Shown in pieces: positions 38,466 to 47,819 of a stretch of 64,000 bases of DNA; the stretch's first letter is position 1; every line of letters starts with the position of its first letter. The stretch covers positions 248,001 to 312,000 of the forward strand of contig SGBB01000001.1 of the NCBI GenBank assembly GCA_004195025.1, in the 5' to 3' direction. The notes below the pieces were generated by a model that was not told where the DNA came from, did no database searches, and saw only the letters and a program-made list of their open reading frames with translations. The position numbers were made by a program, and so were the translations under genes. The stretch is from Candidatus Acidulidesulfobacter diazotrophicus. GTDB taxonomy: Bacteria; SZUA-79; Acidulodesulfobacterales; Acidulodesulfobacteraceae.

Positions 38466-39602
38466 TTATATGTAGACTCGTTTATTAGATTTCCCTATAT
38501 TTAGACATATTTCATAAGGTATTGTTTTAGCATAATTTGCAATTTCTTCAACCGTAATTCTTTTACTTTCGCTTTCTCCCATAATAATCGTTTCGTCCTC
38601 TAATGACGCGTTTTTAATTTTTGATATATCTACTATAATCATATTCATAGTTATAGTTCCGATGATATCGGCATATTGATTGTTTATTATAACCCTTCCT
38701 TTATTGGAAAGCATTCTCGGTATGCCGTTATCGTAACCAGCGTTGATAATCCCGATATTCATATCGTTAGGAGCTTTGAATGTTCCACCGTAAGAAACAG
38801 AACACCCTTTTTTTATTTGTTTAATCTGAATGATACCGGTTTTTAATGTCATTAAAGGCTTTAAATCCAAATTTATCTGCATCTGCAGGTTTACAGGATT
38901 GATTCCGTACAAAGATATACCCGGTCTTACAGAATTTGAAAAGTCGTCTTTTATTTCATTGCTAAGAATAGAAGAACTTGCATTAATGTGAGTATATAGC
39001 GGTTTTAATTTTCTGTCCGATATAATTTTTAAAATATTTTTATAATTATTAAGCTGAAATATTGTATAATCTACGTCCGTGTCAGCGGAAGAAAAATGGC
39101 TAAAAATACCTTCAAATTCTAAAAAATCTCCATTTTTTCCAATTTCTTCAATATAGCCTAATGCCTTAAATAATTCGCTATCTTTAAATCCTAGTCTATT
39201 CATTCCAGAATCGTATTCTAAATGTATAAGAGCTTTCTTATGAATTTTTTCGGCAGCTGCATAGACAGTTTTAAGATAATCTAAATCAAAAACACAAATA
39301 GAAATGCCCATTTCTATGGCATCTTTAATATGTTTTTCGTCAACCCCCGAAAGCATTAAAATTTTAGGATTATTTAATTTATTTTTTAACAAAATGGCGT
39401 CATCCAATTTAATTATTCCAAAAAAATTAATTCCTTGTTTTTCTAAAACTTGCGCAATTTCTAATAAACCATGCCCATAAGCATCCGATTTAACGATTGC
39501 AATTATTGTTTTGTTTTTGTTAAAGTTTAATGATTTTAATTGTTGAATATTATTTGATAGATTTTTTAAATTTATTTCCAGAATTGATTCCTGCATATTC
39601 AT
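38466..39602 (-). CDS. alr: Alanine racemase
   Basis: PLP enzyme that makes D-alanine for peptidoglycan. The Schiff-base Lys38 is in AIVKSDAYGHG. The C-terminal beta domain carries the catalytic Tyr in the VSYGGTFKAP region and ends normally. At 378 residues the length is standard. It is transcribed toward the NFU gene and divergently from tldD, with 169 A/T-rich bases between the two starts that presumably hold both promoters. Confidence 0.94.
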   Translation of the reverse strand: MNMQESILEINLKNLSNNIQQLKSLNFNKNKTIIAIVKSDAYGHGLLEIAQVLEKQGINFFGIIKLDDAILLKNKLNNPKILMLSGVDEKHIKDAIEMGISICVFDLDYLKTVYAAAEKIHKKALIHLEYDSGMNRLGFKDSELFKALGYIEEIGKNGDFLEFEGIFSHFSSADTDVDYTIFQLNNYKNILKIISDRKLKPLYTHINASSSILSNEIKDDFSNSVRPGISLYGINPVNLQMQINLDLKPLMTLKTGIIQIKQIKKGCSVSYGGTFKAPNDMNIGIINAGYDNGIPRMLSNKGRVIINNQYADIIGTITMNMIIVDISKIKNASLEDETIIMGESESKRITVEEIANYAKTIPYEICLNIGKSNKRVYI

Positions 39603-39771
39603 TGTTTTTATATTAAAAATTTTTAATTTTTATCGTTTTGTCTATTTATAAACATTATATTTTATGCTATACTTAACATAATTTATTATATTATTATAAT
39701 TATAAAATATAATTTTTAATAATGATAGCTTAAGTTTTTATATTTTAATATAACAAAAATCAGGAGCTGCA

Positions 39772-41178
39772 ATGAATGTTAAAGGCATAGATATAGATTT
39801 TAATAAAATTTTTAAAATTATAAGGACATCCGAAGATGATTTTATTGATATATTCATTGAATCAAATATATCTAATTTTCTTTCAAATGAGAATAAAAAA
39901 TTAGAAAAAGCTATTTCGGGAGTTTCGGGAGGCGCAGGACTAAGACTTATTTCAGAGAAAAAATCATATTATGCATTTACAAATAATATTGATGAAAAAA
40001 ATTTATTAGAAATAGGCAAAAATTTAAACAAAATAGCAAAAACCAATAGAACGGATAAAGATTTTAATAATTTAGATTTAAATTTTAAAAAGTCTGAGAC
40101 AAAAACAGAAATGCCTATCTTAAAAGAAGTTTTAAATGTTTCTATGAATAAAAAAATAGAAAAAATAGATGATGCGGTAAAATTTTCTTGGGGATACGAC
40201 AAAAGAATTTTACAAGCCAATGTTTCGTATAAAGATTACAAGCAAGATATATTTATTATAAATTCCGAAGGCAATATTGCCGAAGATAGCCGGGAAATTA
40301 TTACTTTTTTTGTAAATGTCGTAGTTTCTGACGGCAAAAAAACAGAAATGGGCTATGAGCCAGTTTCGGCGTTTATGGGTTTTGAATTTTTTGATAAAAT
40401 TGACCCCGCCGAAATAGCAAGAAAAGCATGTAAAAGAGCAATCACTCTGCTTGAAGCGCCTTTTGCCCCTTCAGGAACAATGCCGGTCGTATTGTCGAGC
40501 GAAGCAGGCGGAACAATGATACATGAAGCAATAGGGCATGGTTTAGAAGCCGATATAGCAGGCAGCGGTTTAAGCGTGTATTCCGATAAAATCGGCGAAG
40601 AAGTTGCTTCAAAACTTATTACCGTTGTTGACGATTCTTCATTAATAGGAAAAAGAGGCTCGTACAGATTTGACGATGAAGGCACTCCGTCAAACAAAAA
40701 TATATTAGTTGAAAACGGAATATTAAAGAAATATATGTCTGACCGTTTATCTAATATTAAGTACGGATATGAATTGACAGGCAACGGCAGAAGAGAGTCT
40801 TATGAACATCAGCCTATAGTCAGAATGTCTAATACAATGATTGCAAAGGGCGAAAGTCTGCCTGAAGATATAATTAAAACTATAGATAGAGGGCTATTTG
40901 TCAAAAAAATGGGCGGCGGTCAGGTAAATACGGTTACCGGCGATTTTGTATTTGAAGTAATGGAAGGATATATTTTAAAAAACGGCGCTGTTTGCGAAGC
41001 AGTAAGCGGCGCAACTTTAATGGGTAACGGGCCGGAAATATTGAATAACATAGATATGGTCGGAAACGATATGGGTTACAGCGTAGGTACCTGCGGCAAA
41101 GATGGACAGGGAGCGCCTGTATCCGACGGACAGCCGACTTTAAGAATACCTTCTATAGTCGTCGGCGGCAAAAGTTAA
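39772..41178 (+). CDS. tldD: Metalloprotease TldD
   Basis: TldD pairs with TldE/PmbA to degrade unfolded or peptide substrates, including RiPP precursors and CcdA. The zinc motif HEXXXH is present as His251 to His256 in MIHEAIGHGLEAD. The third ligand Cys is probably in the C-terminal GTCGKDGQG segment. A GGAG site precedes the ATG. Length 468 fits the family. No TldE partner is adjacent, so it must be elsewhere or absent. Confidence 0.93.
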   Translation: MNVKGIDIDFNKIFKIIRTSEDDFIDIFIESNISNFLSNENKKLEKAISGVSGGAGLRLISEKKSYYAFTNNIDEKNLLEIGKNLNKIAKTNRTDKDFNNLDLNFKKSETKTEMPILKEVLNVSMNKKIEKIDDAVKFSWGYDKRILQANVSYKDYKQDIFIINSEGNIAEDSREIITFFVNVVVSDGKKTEMGYEPVSAFMGFEFFDKIDPAEIARKACKRAITLLEAPFAPSGTMPVVLSSEAGGTMIHEAIGHGLEADIAGSGLSVYSDKIGEEVASKLITVVDDSSLIGKRGSYRFDDEGTPSNKNILVENGILKKYMSDRLSNIKYGYELTGNGRRESYEHQPIVRMSNTMIAKGESLPEDIIKTIDRGLFVKKMGGGQVNTVTGDFVFEVMEGYILKNGAVCEAVSGATLMGNGPEILNNIDMVGNDMGYSVGTCGKDGQGAPVSDGQPTLRIPSIVVGGKS

Positions 41179-41239
41179 GCAAAAACTATGTTAAAATTTA
41201 TAAAGAAAAAATATAAAGTATAAAACAAAATTATTAATA

Positions 41240-42700
41240 ATGGAAAGAATAAAAGACTGGAAGTCTTATCAGCATACTTTAAACAGGCGCAAAAGAAAAA
41301 ATCCTAATATTTCTAAACCCTTATTTATTTTTATATTTTTAGTTATGCTTACTGTAATCTCAATAGGCGGAATAAAATTATTTTCTTATTTAAAAAATTA
41401 TTATACAAAATCAGTGTTAAATAAACAGCAGGCTTTTTTAGGCACTGGAATAAGACCTATTAAATTTATAAATTCTAAAACAAATAATAAAATTGAAACT
41501 TTGTCTGCATCTTTAAGGGCAAACGGTATAAAAGGATCCGGGAAAAAATATTTTAACGGGCATAATTTTTCTATTGAATCCCTGCAAAAATATTTTCAAT
41601 CTTACCCACCTAAATTTAATACAATAAAAAATGGACATTATTTACAGAAAATAGGAAAATACACAATAATATATACACTTAATCCTGCAGTGCAAAATGA
41701 AGCAAAAAAAGTTTTAAAGGCTAATAATGTTCCATTCGGAGCCGTTGCGGCAGTTAATCCTGAGACGGGTGCCGTTCTTGGATTTTATTCATATGCAAGC
41801 AATAAATCCAAAAAATATGAAATTTCTGATTTAACGGCTTATAGACCCGGTTCGCTTGCAAAAATCGTTACGGCATCAGCAGCAATTGAATCTAAAGGAT
41901 TTTATCCAGGGTTTAATGTTTGTTATAACGGCGGATTATACGGAACAAATAAAAATTACTGGATACAAAATATAAATACCGGAAATAATAGAATATCTTT
42001 TAGACTGGCTTTTGCAAAATCATGCGATATTGCTTTCGGTAAAATTGCAGGATTTTATGTAGGGCACACATTGCTGCAAAAATATTTTGATAAATATTAT
42101 TTTAACCGCAAGATTCCTTTTATTTTAAATTTACAAAATAGTACTGCAAAAATACCGTCAAAATTTTATAATCTTGAATTAACCGGAGCAGGTTTTAAAA
42201 ATGCCAGAGTTACGCCTCTTCTTGCAGCATTAATGTCGGCAGCTGTTATAAACGGCGGTAAATTGCTTGATCCGTATATTATAAAAGAGGTAATAGATTC
42301 TAACGGGAATATAATCTATCAACATAAAGGCGTCAAGATTTTAGATTATCCTATTACTCCTTCAACTGCAGCCATTTTAAAGAAATTGATGATTAGCACT
42401 GTAACTCAAGGTATAGGCAGGTATGATTTTTATAATAATTATAATCAATATATGCTTCAGGGGGTTACTACAGGAGGAAAAACAGGAACCATATCAGGCA
42501 ATCATCCTACCGGTTTATACCAGTGGTTTACCGGTTTTGGAGAAACACGGAATAGAAAAATTGCAGTTTCTGCTTTAGTTGTTGAAAAACCTGTATGGAG
42601 AATAGAAGGCGGAGGGGTTTCGGAAAAAGTTATTTATTCCTATTTTTTTAATAATAATAATGAAAATAATAATGGGACTATAAAACTTGCAAAAAAATAA
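41240..42700 (+). CDS. Penicillin-binding protein, transpeptidase domain only
   Basis: A 486-residue single-pass inner-membrane protein (anchor at about residues 27-48) with a periplasmic transpeptidase domain. The active-site motifs are Ser205-Leu-Ala-Lys208 in RPGSLAKIV, a second motif Ser261-Cys-Asp263 where Asn is usual, and Lys414-Thr-Gly416 in GGKTGTISG. No glycosyltransferase domain is visible, so it is class B-like, but it lacks a full PBP dimerisation domain. The role (division, elongation or a specialised cross-link) cannot be assigned. It overlaps the next gene by 14 bases. Confidence 0.85.
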   Translation: MERIKDWKSYQHTLNRRKRKNPNISKPLFIFIFLVMLTVISIGGIKLFSYLKNYYTKSVLNKQQAFLGTGIRPIKFINSKTNNKIETLSASLRANGIKGSGKKYFNGHNFSIESLQKYFQSYPPKFNTIKNGHYLQKIGKYTIIYTLNPAVQNEAKKVLKANNVPFGAVAAVNPETGAVLGFYSYASNKSKKYEISDLTAYRPGSLAKIVTASAAIESKGFYPGFNVCYNGGLYGTNKNYWIQNINTGNNRISFRLAFAKSCDIAFGKIAGFYVGHTLLQKYFDKYYFNRKIPFILNLQNSTAKIPSKFYNLELTGAGFKNARVTPLLAALMSAAVINGGKLLDPYIIKEVIDSNGNIIYQHKGVKILDYPITPSTAAILKKLMISTVTQGIGRYDFYNNYNQYMLQGVTTGGKTGTISGNHPTGLYQWFTGFGETRNRKIAVSALVVEKPVWRIEGGGVSEKVIYSYFFNNNNENNNGTIKLAKK

Positions 42701-45203
42701 AAGCCTGGCTTTGTATGTTGATTATGAACGCTTTCAATCAAAAGAAGCTCCGCCTATTTTGTTTTTCATAGCATACTTAAGAAATATAGGGTTTGATGTT
42801 GATTTTTTTGTTAGCGAAGAAGATTTGCTTAATGCATTGCGGCAAAATTTAAATATATTAAATCATGCAAATAAATTACAAAATTCAGACAATAAAAATT
42901 ATTTTAAAAAATATAATGTTTGCCTGTTATCACTGATGAGCGCCGACAGTTTAAGGAGCATACTTCAAACTGCGATTAAAATCAAAAATATAGATCCGTT
43001 TATTGTTAATATATTGGGCGGCACCGGTGTATATGGGTATTATAAAGAGCTTATCAATGCTGAAGGCATAGATATAGTTATTGAAGGTGATGCCGAAAAA
43101 ACGCTTCCTGCCGTTTTAGATTCAATAAAAATATATGATGAGAGCGGCAATCACAATAAACTCCGTGCAAATATTTTTAAAAAATTCCCCGATGATACAA
43201 AATCTAATATTAAAAAAGATGAAGCTTATTTTTGCACTGACAATCATATGGAGCTTCTATTTAAAAACAGAGGCAGTTTTTCCTCTCCTATATCAGATAT
43301 ACCGGATCAAGTTTATTTTGAAAGAACATTAAAAAATTCATTAAATCCGCTAAATTACAATAGCCGCAATTTGCCTGATGATTTATTGTCTGCTGATAGG
43401 CCGCATAATTTAAGCGGTCAATCTATTACTTTTAAATGTCCGATATCTAATGCCGCCGTAAAGCTTAATGACGGCACTATACGTTATTTTAACAGAATAA
43501 ACCGCAGCGATCCTCTTTTTAAAAAATTTTATAATCCATATAAAGATTTGATATCAGGAACTGATTTTGAAAATTTAATAGCGCCGCATCCGACCGAAGA
43601 AGAAATAAATGAGCAATATACGGCGTATCCTTGGGATATATATGATTATTATAAATTTGAGTCTATCGGAATTTATGCTCAAAGAGGATGTAATTGGGGA
43701 AAGTGTTCATACTGCAGCATTGTAAATTATAAATATAGAAAATTAAATATAGAGTTTTTATTGAAAATATTAAACGAAGCTAAAAATCACAATGTTTTCG
43801 GGGTAAGTTTTGACGACGATATGTTTGTTCAAAATAAAAAATGGGTTAATAAGTTTCTTGATTTGATTATTTCTTATAACCTTAACGAAAGATTTAGCTT
43901 TACCGCAATGGTTAAAGTTGAGCATATTCACGATACAGATCTTCTTAATAAATTTAAAAAAGCTAATTTTTCAAAAATACAGATAGGAGTTGAAAGTTTT
44001 TTGCCTGAAAAAGTAAAGTTCTTTAGAAAAACTAAAGAAGGAAAGGAATCAGCTTACATAGAAAAAACAAAAGAAGTTATAGCATATTGCGCTTCAATAG
44101 GTATCACCGCTTCTTCTTTTATAATTTTGACTACTCCTGAAAAGAAATTCGGATTATTTGATATAATTAATGAAATTGGCGAAATTATAGATATATTGAT
44201 GAATGTTTACACTAAGTATAAGATTATGCCTGTTTTTGGATACAATGATTTTATTACGGCATACCCCAATGCCCCGCTATTAAAAAAACATATGTATTCA
44301 AATTTTATGGTCGCTATTTCCGGTTATATTACGCACAACAATGATGATGCAGATTTTACCAGCGAAAGAAATGATAGCAATGATAACAATAATATATTAA
44401 ATAAAAATACAGGTAAAAATATAGAATATAAAAAAAAATCAAATAACAAAAATGAGCTAAATCTATTGAATTTAAGAACTATTAAGATTCCTTATATGTA
44501 TAAATTTTACAATTATCGCACAGCGCATTTTATAGATGCGCTGTTTAAAAGCTATAATGAATCAAATGCCGATACTAACGCTAATAATGATAGCATAATA
44601 AATACAAATGTAAATACTAACGCTGATATATCTTTGCCTAAATCTAAAAACGCCGATTTTGATTTAAATACCGTAGATAATAAGAATAATGATAAGAATA
44701 AGAATAAAAACGAAAATAAACTAACAAATAGAAAAGTAAATAATAAGCATGAACCTGAATCAGACGAACAAATTATGTTTTTGCATACAAAGAAAATTTT
44801 AGATTCTTTAAATAATACATTTGATATGTACGGAACATCAATGTTTGTAATCTATGAAATATTAGACGAGTTAGAATCAAACATAAATGATAATGAAAAT
44901 AGATATCCTAAAGATATTATAGAAAAAATATTTAAAGAATTTTTCATTGCTAATATTAATAATAAAAATAATATTAGCAATGATAACGATAATAATTATA
45001 TTTCTGATTTTAAAAAATTAATTGCGTTAAATAAAATTGAACCGGATAAAGCGCTTAATATTTTCAATCATTTTTTTAAAGGAATAGATTATATTAAAGA
45101 TAATCAGAAAAAACAAAGGGATAAAGGTAAAGAAATTGTCGAAATTTTAATAAAAAGACTTGATTCGCTTGAAAAATTATATAATTTAAATAATAATAAA
45201 TAA
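42687..45203 (+). CDS. Large radical SAM protein with N-terminal B12-binding-like domain
   Basis: An 838-residue protein. The N-terminal part (about 1-160) has the alternating strand/helix pattern of a cobalamin-binding Rossmann domain (VCLLSLMSADSLRSI, then NILGGTGVYG, and IVIEGDAEKTLP), but the DXHXXG cobalamin-ligand motif is not seen. The radical SAM core has Cys335-X4-Cys340-X2-Cys343 in RGCNWGKCSYCS instead of the common CX3CX2C. The C-terminal third is rich in Asn/Asp and of low complexity in places. It starts at TTG 42687 inside the end of the PBP gene. Function unknown; anaerobic modification of a lipid, peptide or RNA is possible. Confidence 0.8.
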   Translation: MQKNKSLALYVDYERFQSKEAPPILFFIAYLRNIGFDVDFFVSEEDLLNALRQNLNILNHANKLQNSDNKNYFKKYNVCLLSLMSADSLRSILQTAIKIKNIDPFIVNILGGTGVYGYYKELINAEGIDIVIEGDAEKTLPAVLDSIKIYDESGNHNKLRANIFKKFPDDTKSNIKKDEAYFCTDNHMELLFKNRGSFSSPISDIPDQVYFERTLKNSLNPLNYNSRNLPDDLLSADRPHNLSGQSITFKCPISNAAVKLNDGTIRYFNRINRSDPLFKKFYNPYKDLISGTDFENLIAPHPTEEEINEQYTAYPWDIYDYYKFESIGIYAQRGCNWGKCSYCSIVNYKYRKLNIEFLLKILNEAKNHNVFGVSFDDDMFVQNKKWVNKFLDLIISYNLNERFSFTAMVKVEHIHDTDLLNKFKKANFSKIQIGVESFLPEKVKFFRKTKEGKESAYIEKTKEVIAYCASIGITASSFIILTTPEKKFGLFDIINEIGEIIDILMNVYTKYKIMPVFGYNDFITAYPNAPLLKKHMYSNFMVAISGYITHNNDDADFTSERNDSNDNNNILNKNTGKNIEYKKKSNNKNELNLLNLRTIKIPYMYKFYNYRTAHFIDALFKSYNESNADTNANNDSIINTNVNTNADISLPKSKNADFDLNTVDNKNNDKNKNKNENKLTNRKVNNKHEPESDEQIMFLHTKKILDSLNNTFDMYGTSMFVIYEILDELESNINDNENRYPKDIIEKIFKEFFIANINNKNNISNDNDNNYISDFKKLIALNKIEPDKALNIFNHFFKGIDYIKDNQKKQRDKGKEIVEILIKRLDSLEKLYNLNNNK

Positions 45204-45308
45204 AATTCATATAATTTAAACATAATCTTCATAATTTTGTAATATACAAATGATATACTTAAGTTAAGCAGTCTTATTTAATTATAATCATGCAATATTA
45301 CAAATTTT

Positions 45309-46997
45309 ATGATCACAAAATTACACAGCGCTACATTTCTTGGAATTAACGCAATTATTGTTGATGTTGAAGTATTTATTGCTAACGGAATACCCGGCAT
45401 TATGATTGTAGGCTTGCCCGATGCTTCTACCAAAGAATCAAAAGACAGGGTTAAAGCAGCAATAAAAAATTCAAGCTTTGAGTATCCTGCGAGAAAAATC
45501 ACTATAAATCTTGCTCCTGCCGATATTAAAAAATCAGGACCTATTTTTGACCTTTCCCTAGCAATAGGAATATTAATTTCTGCAAAATTATTAATTCCTA
45601 AAATAAATCTTGACGATTACATAATAGCTGGGGAGCTTTCATTAAACGGCAATATTAATAAAATTGACGGAGTAATCGCCTTAAGCTTGTTAGCAAAAAG
45701 ATTAAATAAAAAAATTATTATTCCGTATGAAAATTTAAACGAGGCAAAATATTTAGGGATTGAATATTATTGTTTTAATACTTTAACCGAAGTTTGCAAT
45801 TTTATATCGGTAATAAATAAAAAACAGAATTTGACTATTAATAGCAATAACGATAATAATAGCGGCAATATTTTATTAAGCAATGAAGAACAAGATTCTG
45901 AAACAATAAGCAGACAGGATTTATTTTATATTGAAAATAATAGTAATAGCAGTAATAGTAATAGTAATGAATTAATTGATAATTATAAGATAATTAATAA
46001 TAGCAGCAATGAAATATTTAATACGAATAATTATTACCCGGATTTTTCTGATATAAAAGGACATATAACAGTTAAAAGAGCAATGGAAATAGCCGTTGCA
46101 GGGCATCATAATATTCTTATGATAGGGTCTCCCGGCAGCGGCAAAACAATGATTGCCCAAAGCGCAGCAGGGATATTGCCTCTGCTGTCTCTTGAAGAAG
46201 CCATAGAAATAACAAATATTTACAGTTTTTCCCATAAAAAAATTAATGTTAAAAATGGTTTGATAACTTCAAGACCGTTTATGCAGGTACATTATTCCGC
46301 AACAATACCTGCATTATTGGGCGGCGGAGCTAATCCCGTTCCGGGAGACGTAAGCCTTGCCCATAATGGCGTGTTATTTATAGACGAATTTTCAGAAATG
46401 AATAAAAAGACTTTAGACAGTTTAAGGCAGCCTATGGAAGATAAAATTATCAATATATCAAGAAATAGATTTTTAGTTTCTTTTCCGTGTGATTTTATGC
46501 TTATTGCTGCAATGAATCCTTGTTCATGCGGATATTTAGGAGACCAGAGCCATGAATGCAGATGTTCGGGTGCCGATATTTACAAATTTTACAATAAATT
46601 GTCGGGACCTATACTTGACAGATTTGATATATTTGTGGAAGTCTATTCGGAAAGTTTAAATATTATTTCAAATAATATTCCTGAAGAAAGTTCATATGAA
46701 GTTCAAAGAAGAATAAATAAGGCAACCGATATACAAAATGAAAGATTTAAAAATATGGGTAAAAAATTTAACGTTTCAATAAAAAGTTCCGAAATAAAAA
46801 AATTTATAAATATATCCGAAGAAACTTTTAATTTTTATAAGTCAGCGGCTGAAAGTTTAAAATTATCTTCGCGCGGTTATTTTAGAATATTAAAAGTTGC
46901 AAGGACAATTTCGGATATTGACGGCAAAGACGAAGTTGATGAAGCATCAATACTTGAAGCATTAAATTATAGAAATACAAAATTTTTAGGCGTATAA
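45309..46997 (+). CDS. YifB/ComM-family AAA+ ATPase (Mg-chelatase-like)
   Basis: A 562-residue ATPase of the ComM/YifB family. ComM is a hexameric helicase that aids integration of transforming DNA. The N-terminal Lon-like domain (GIPGIMIVGLPDA) is followed by the P-loop GSPGSGKTMIAQ near residue 275 and Walker B VLFIDEFSEM. The zinc-containing NPCSCGYLGD comes next, then GPILDRFD and the final SRGYFRILKVARTI. An Asn/Ser-rich insert of about 60 residues (near 175-240), encoded by AATAGT-type microsatellite DNA, lies between the Lon-like domain and the ATPase. A role in natural transformation is inference. Confidence 0.92.
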   Translation: MITKLHSATFLGINAIIVDVEVFIANGIPGIMIVGLPDASTKESKDRVKAAIKNSSFEYPARKITINLAPADIKKSGPIFDLSLAIGILISAKLLIPKINLDDYIIAGELSLNGNINKIDGVIALSLLAKRLNKKIIIPYENLNEAKYLGIEYYCFNTLTEVCNFISVINKKQNLTINSNNDNNSGNILLSNEEQDSETISRQDLFYIENNSNSSNSNSNELIDNYKIINNSSNEIFNTNNYYPDFSDIKGHITVKRAMEIAVAGHHNILMIGSPGSGKTMIAQSAAGILPLLSLEEAIEITNIYSFSHKKINVKNGLITSRPFMQVHYSATIPALLGGGANPVPGDVSLAHNGVLFIDEFSEMNKKTLDSLRQPMEDKIINISRNRFLVSFPCDFMLIAAMNPCSCGYLGDQSHECRCSGADIYKFYNKLSGPILDRFDIFVEVYSESLNIISNNIPEESSYEVQRRINKATDIQNERFKNMGKKFNVSIKSSEIKKFINISEETFNFYKSAAESLKLSSRGYFRILKVARTISDIDGKDEVDEASILEALNYRNTKFLGV

Positions 46998-47092
46998 TTA
47001 TTTGACATGCTTCTCATTGCTAAAGCAATCTAATTATAGTACCGGCACAATTTTAAAATTATAAACTTTATTAATTACCGAATTAATTACCG

Positions 47093-47314
47093 ATGTTTAA
47101 TATAAACATAATTATAATTGAATCCGTTATATATATATTTGTAAGTATATTTATAGGCATTATTTTAAGAGGGGAAGATTTAAAGAAATTTAAAAGATTA
47201 ATTTTACTGTTTTATTTGATAATCGGTATAGCAGTTTATTCTGTTTTATATTTTATAATACTTTCTGCTGTCGTGATAATATTTGCTATATTTATTTTAA
47301 AAATTTTAGAATAA
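47093..47314 (+). CDS. Small two-helix membrane protein, unknown
   Basis: A 73-residue protein with two hydrophobic helices (about residues 8-26 and 36-70) separated by the basic loop RGEDLKKFKR. No family is recognised. It lies 95 bases after yifB, ahead of a repeat-dense gap. Coding status is plausible from the membrane-protein-like composition, but short A/T-rich frames can look like this by chance. Confidence 0.4.
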   Translation: MFNINIIIIESVIYIFVSIFIGIILRGEDLKKFKRLILLFYLIIGIAVYSVLYFIILSAVVIIFAIFILKILE

Positions 47315-47367
47315 TAAGATTTTTAATTTTAATTTCAATATTTATAAAATACAATATTCTAATTAGC

Positions 47368-47464
47368 GCCTGTATTATATAAATTATCATATGTAATCAA
47401 TAGTAAAAGATAAAAATATGCAAAAATACAGATGCCTGTATTATATAAATTATCATATGTAATC
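47368..47464. repeat. Pair of perfect 31-bp direct repeats
   Basis: The 31 bases at 47368-47398 recur exactly at 47434-47464, 66 bases apart. The second copy abuts the left end of the MITE at 47464. Confidence 0.85.
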
Positions 47465-47629
47465 CCAAAATTGCCGATAGAAAATTTATTTTCTGGATTC
47501 CTGCTTACGCAGGAATGACTTTGCGGGTATTCAGCTTTTCACCCAACGGGTGTCATTCCCGCGAAAGCGGGAATCCAATGTTCATATAACTTTAAAGCTA
47601 TTTTAAAGATTTCTATCGGCAATTTTGGG
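47464..47629. repeat. 166-bp MITE-like element with perfect 20-bp terminal inverted repeats
   Basis: CCCAAAATTGCCGATAGAAA at the left end is matched by its exact reverse complement at 47610-47629. Two internal hairpins are perfect: ATTCCTGC-TTAC-GCAGGAAT and ATTCCCGC-GAAA-GCGGGAAT. A second family member is at 38270-38434. No coding frame is present. Confidence 0.8.
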
Positions 47630-47630
47630 G

Positions 47631-47818
47631 TCATACTAATAATTGTAAAATAATCTTAGCTATATTATTTTTATCAGTTCAATTTCTTCTTCAACTTCTC
47701 TTCTGTCATACTAATAATTGTAAAATAATCTTAGCTATATTATTTTTATCAGTTCAATTTCTTCTTCAACTTCTCTTCTGTCATACTAATAATTGTAAAA
47801 TAATCTTAGCTATATTAT
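47631..47818. repeat. 75-bp tandem repeat, 2.5 copies
   Basis: Units at 47631-47705 and 47706-47780 are identical, and a third partial unit covers 47781-47818. The array ends next to the stop codon of the PilP/GspC-like gene. There are no spacers, so it is not a CRISPR array. With the repeats just upstream it fills the gene-free gap 47315-47819. Confidence 0.9.
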
Positions 47819-47819
47819 A

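Noticed and set aside
47631-47818. Possible CRISPR array
   Set aside because: The 75-bp units follow each other with no spacers and no cas genes are present; it is a plain tandem repeat.
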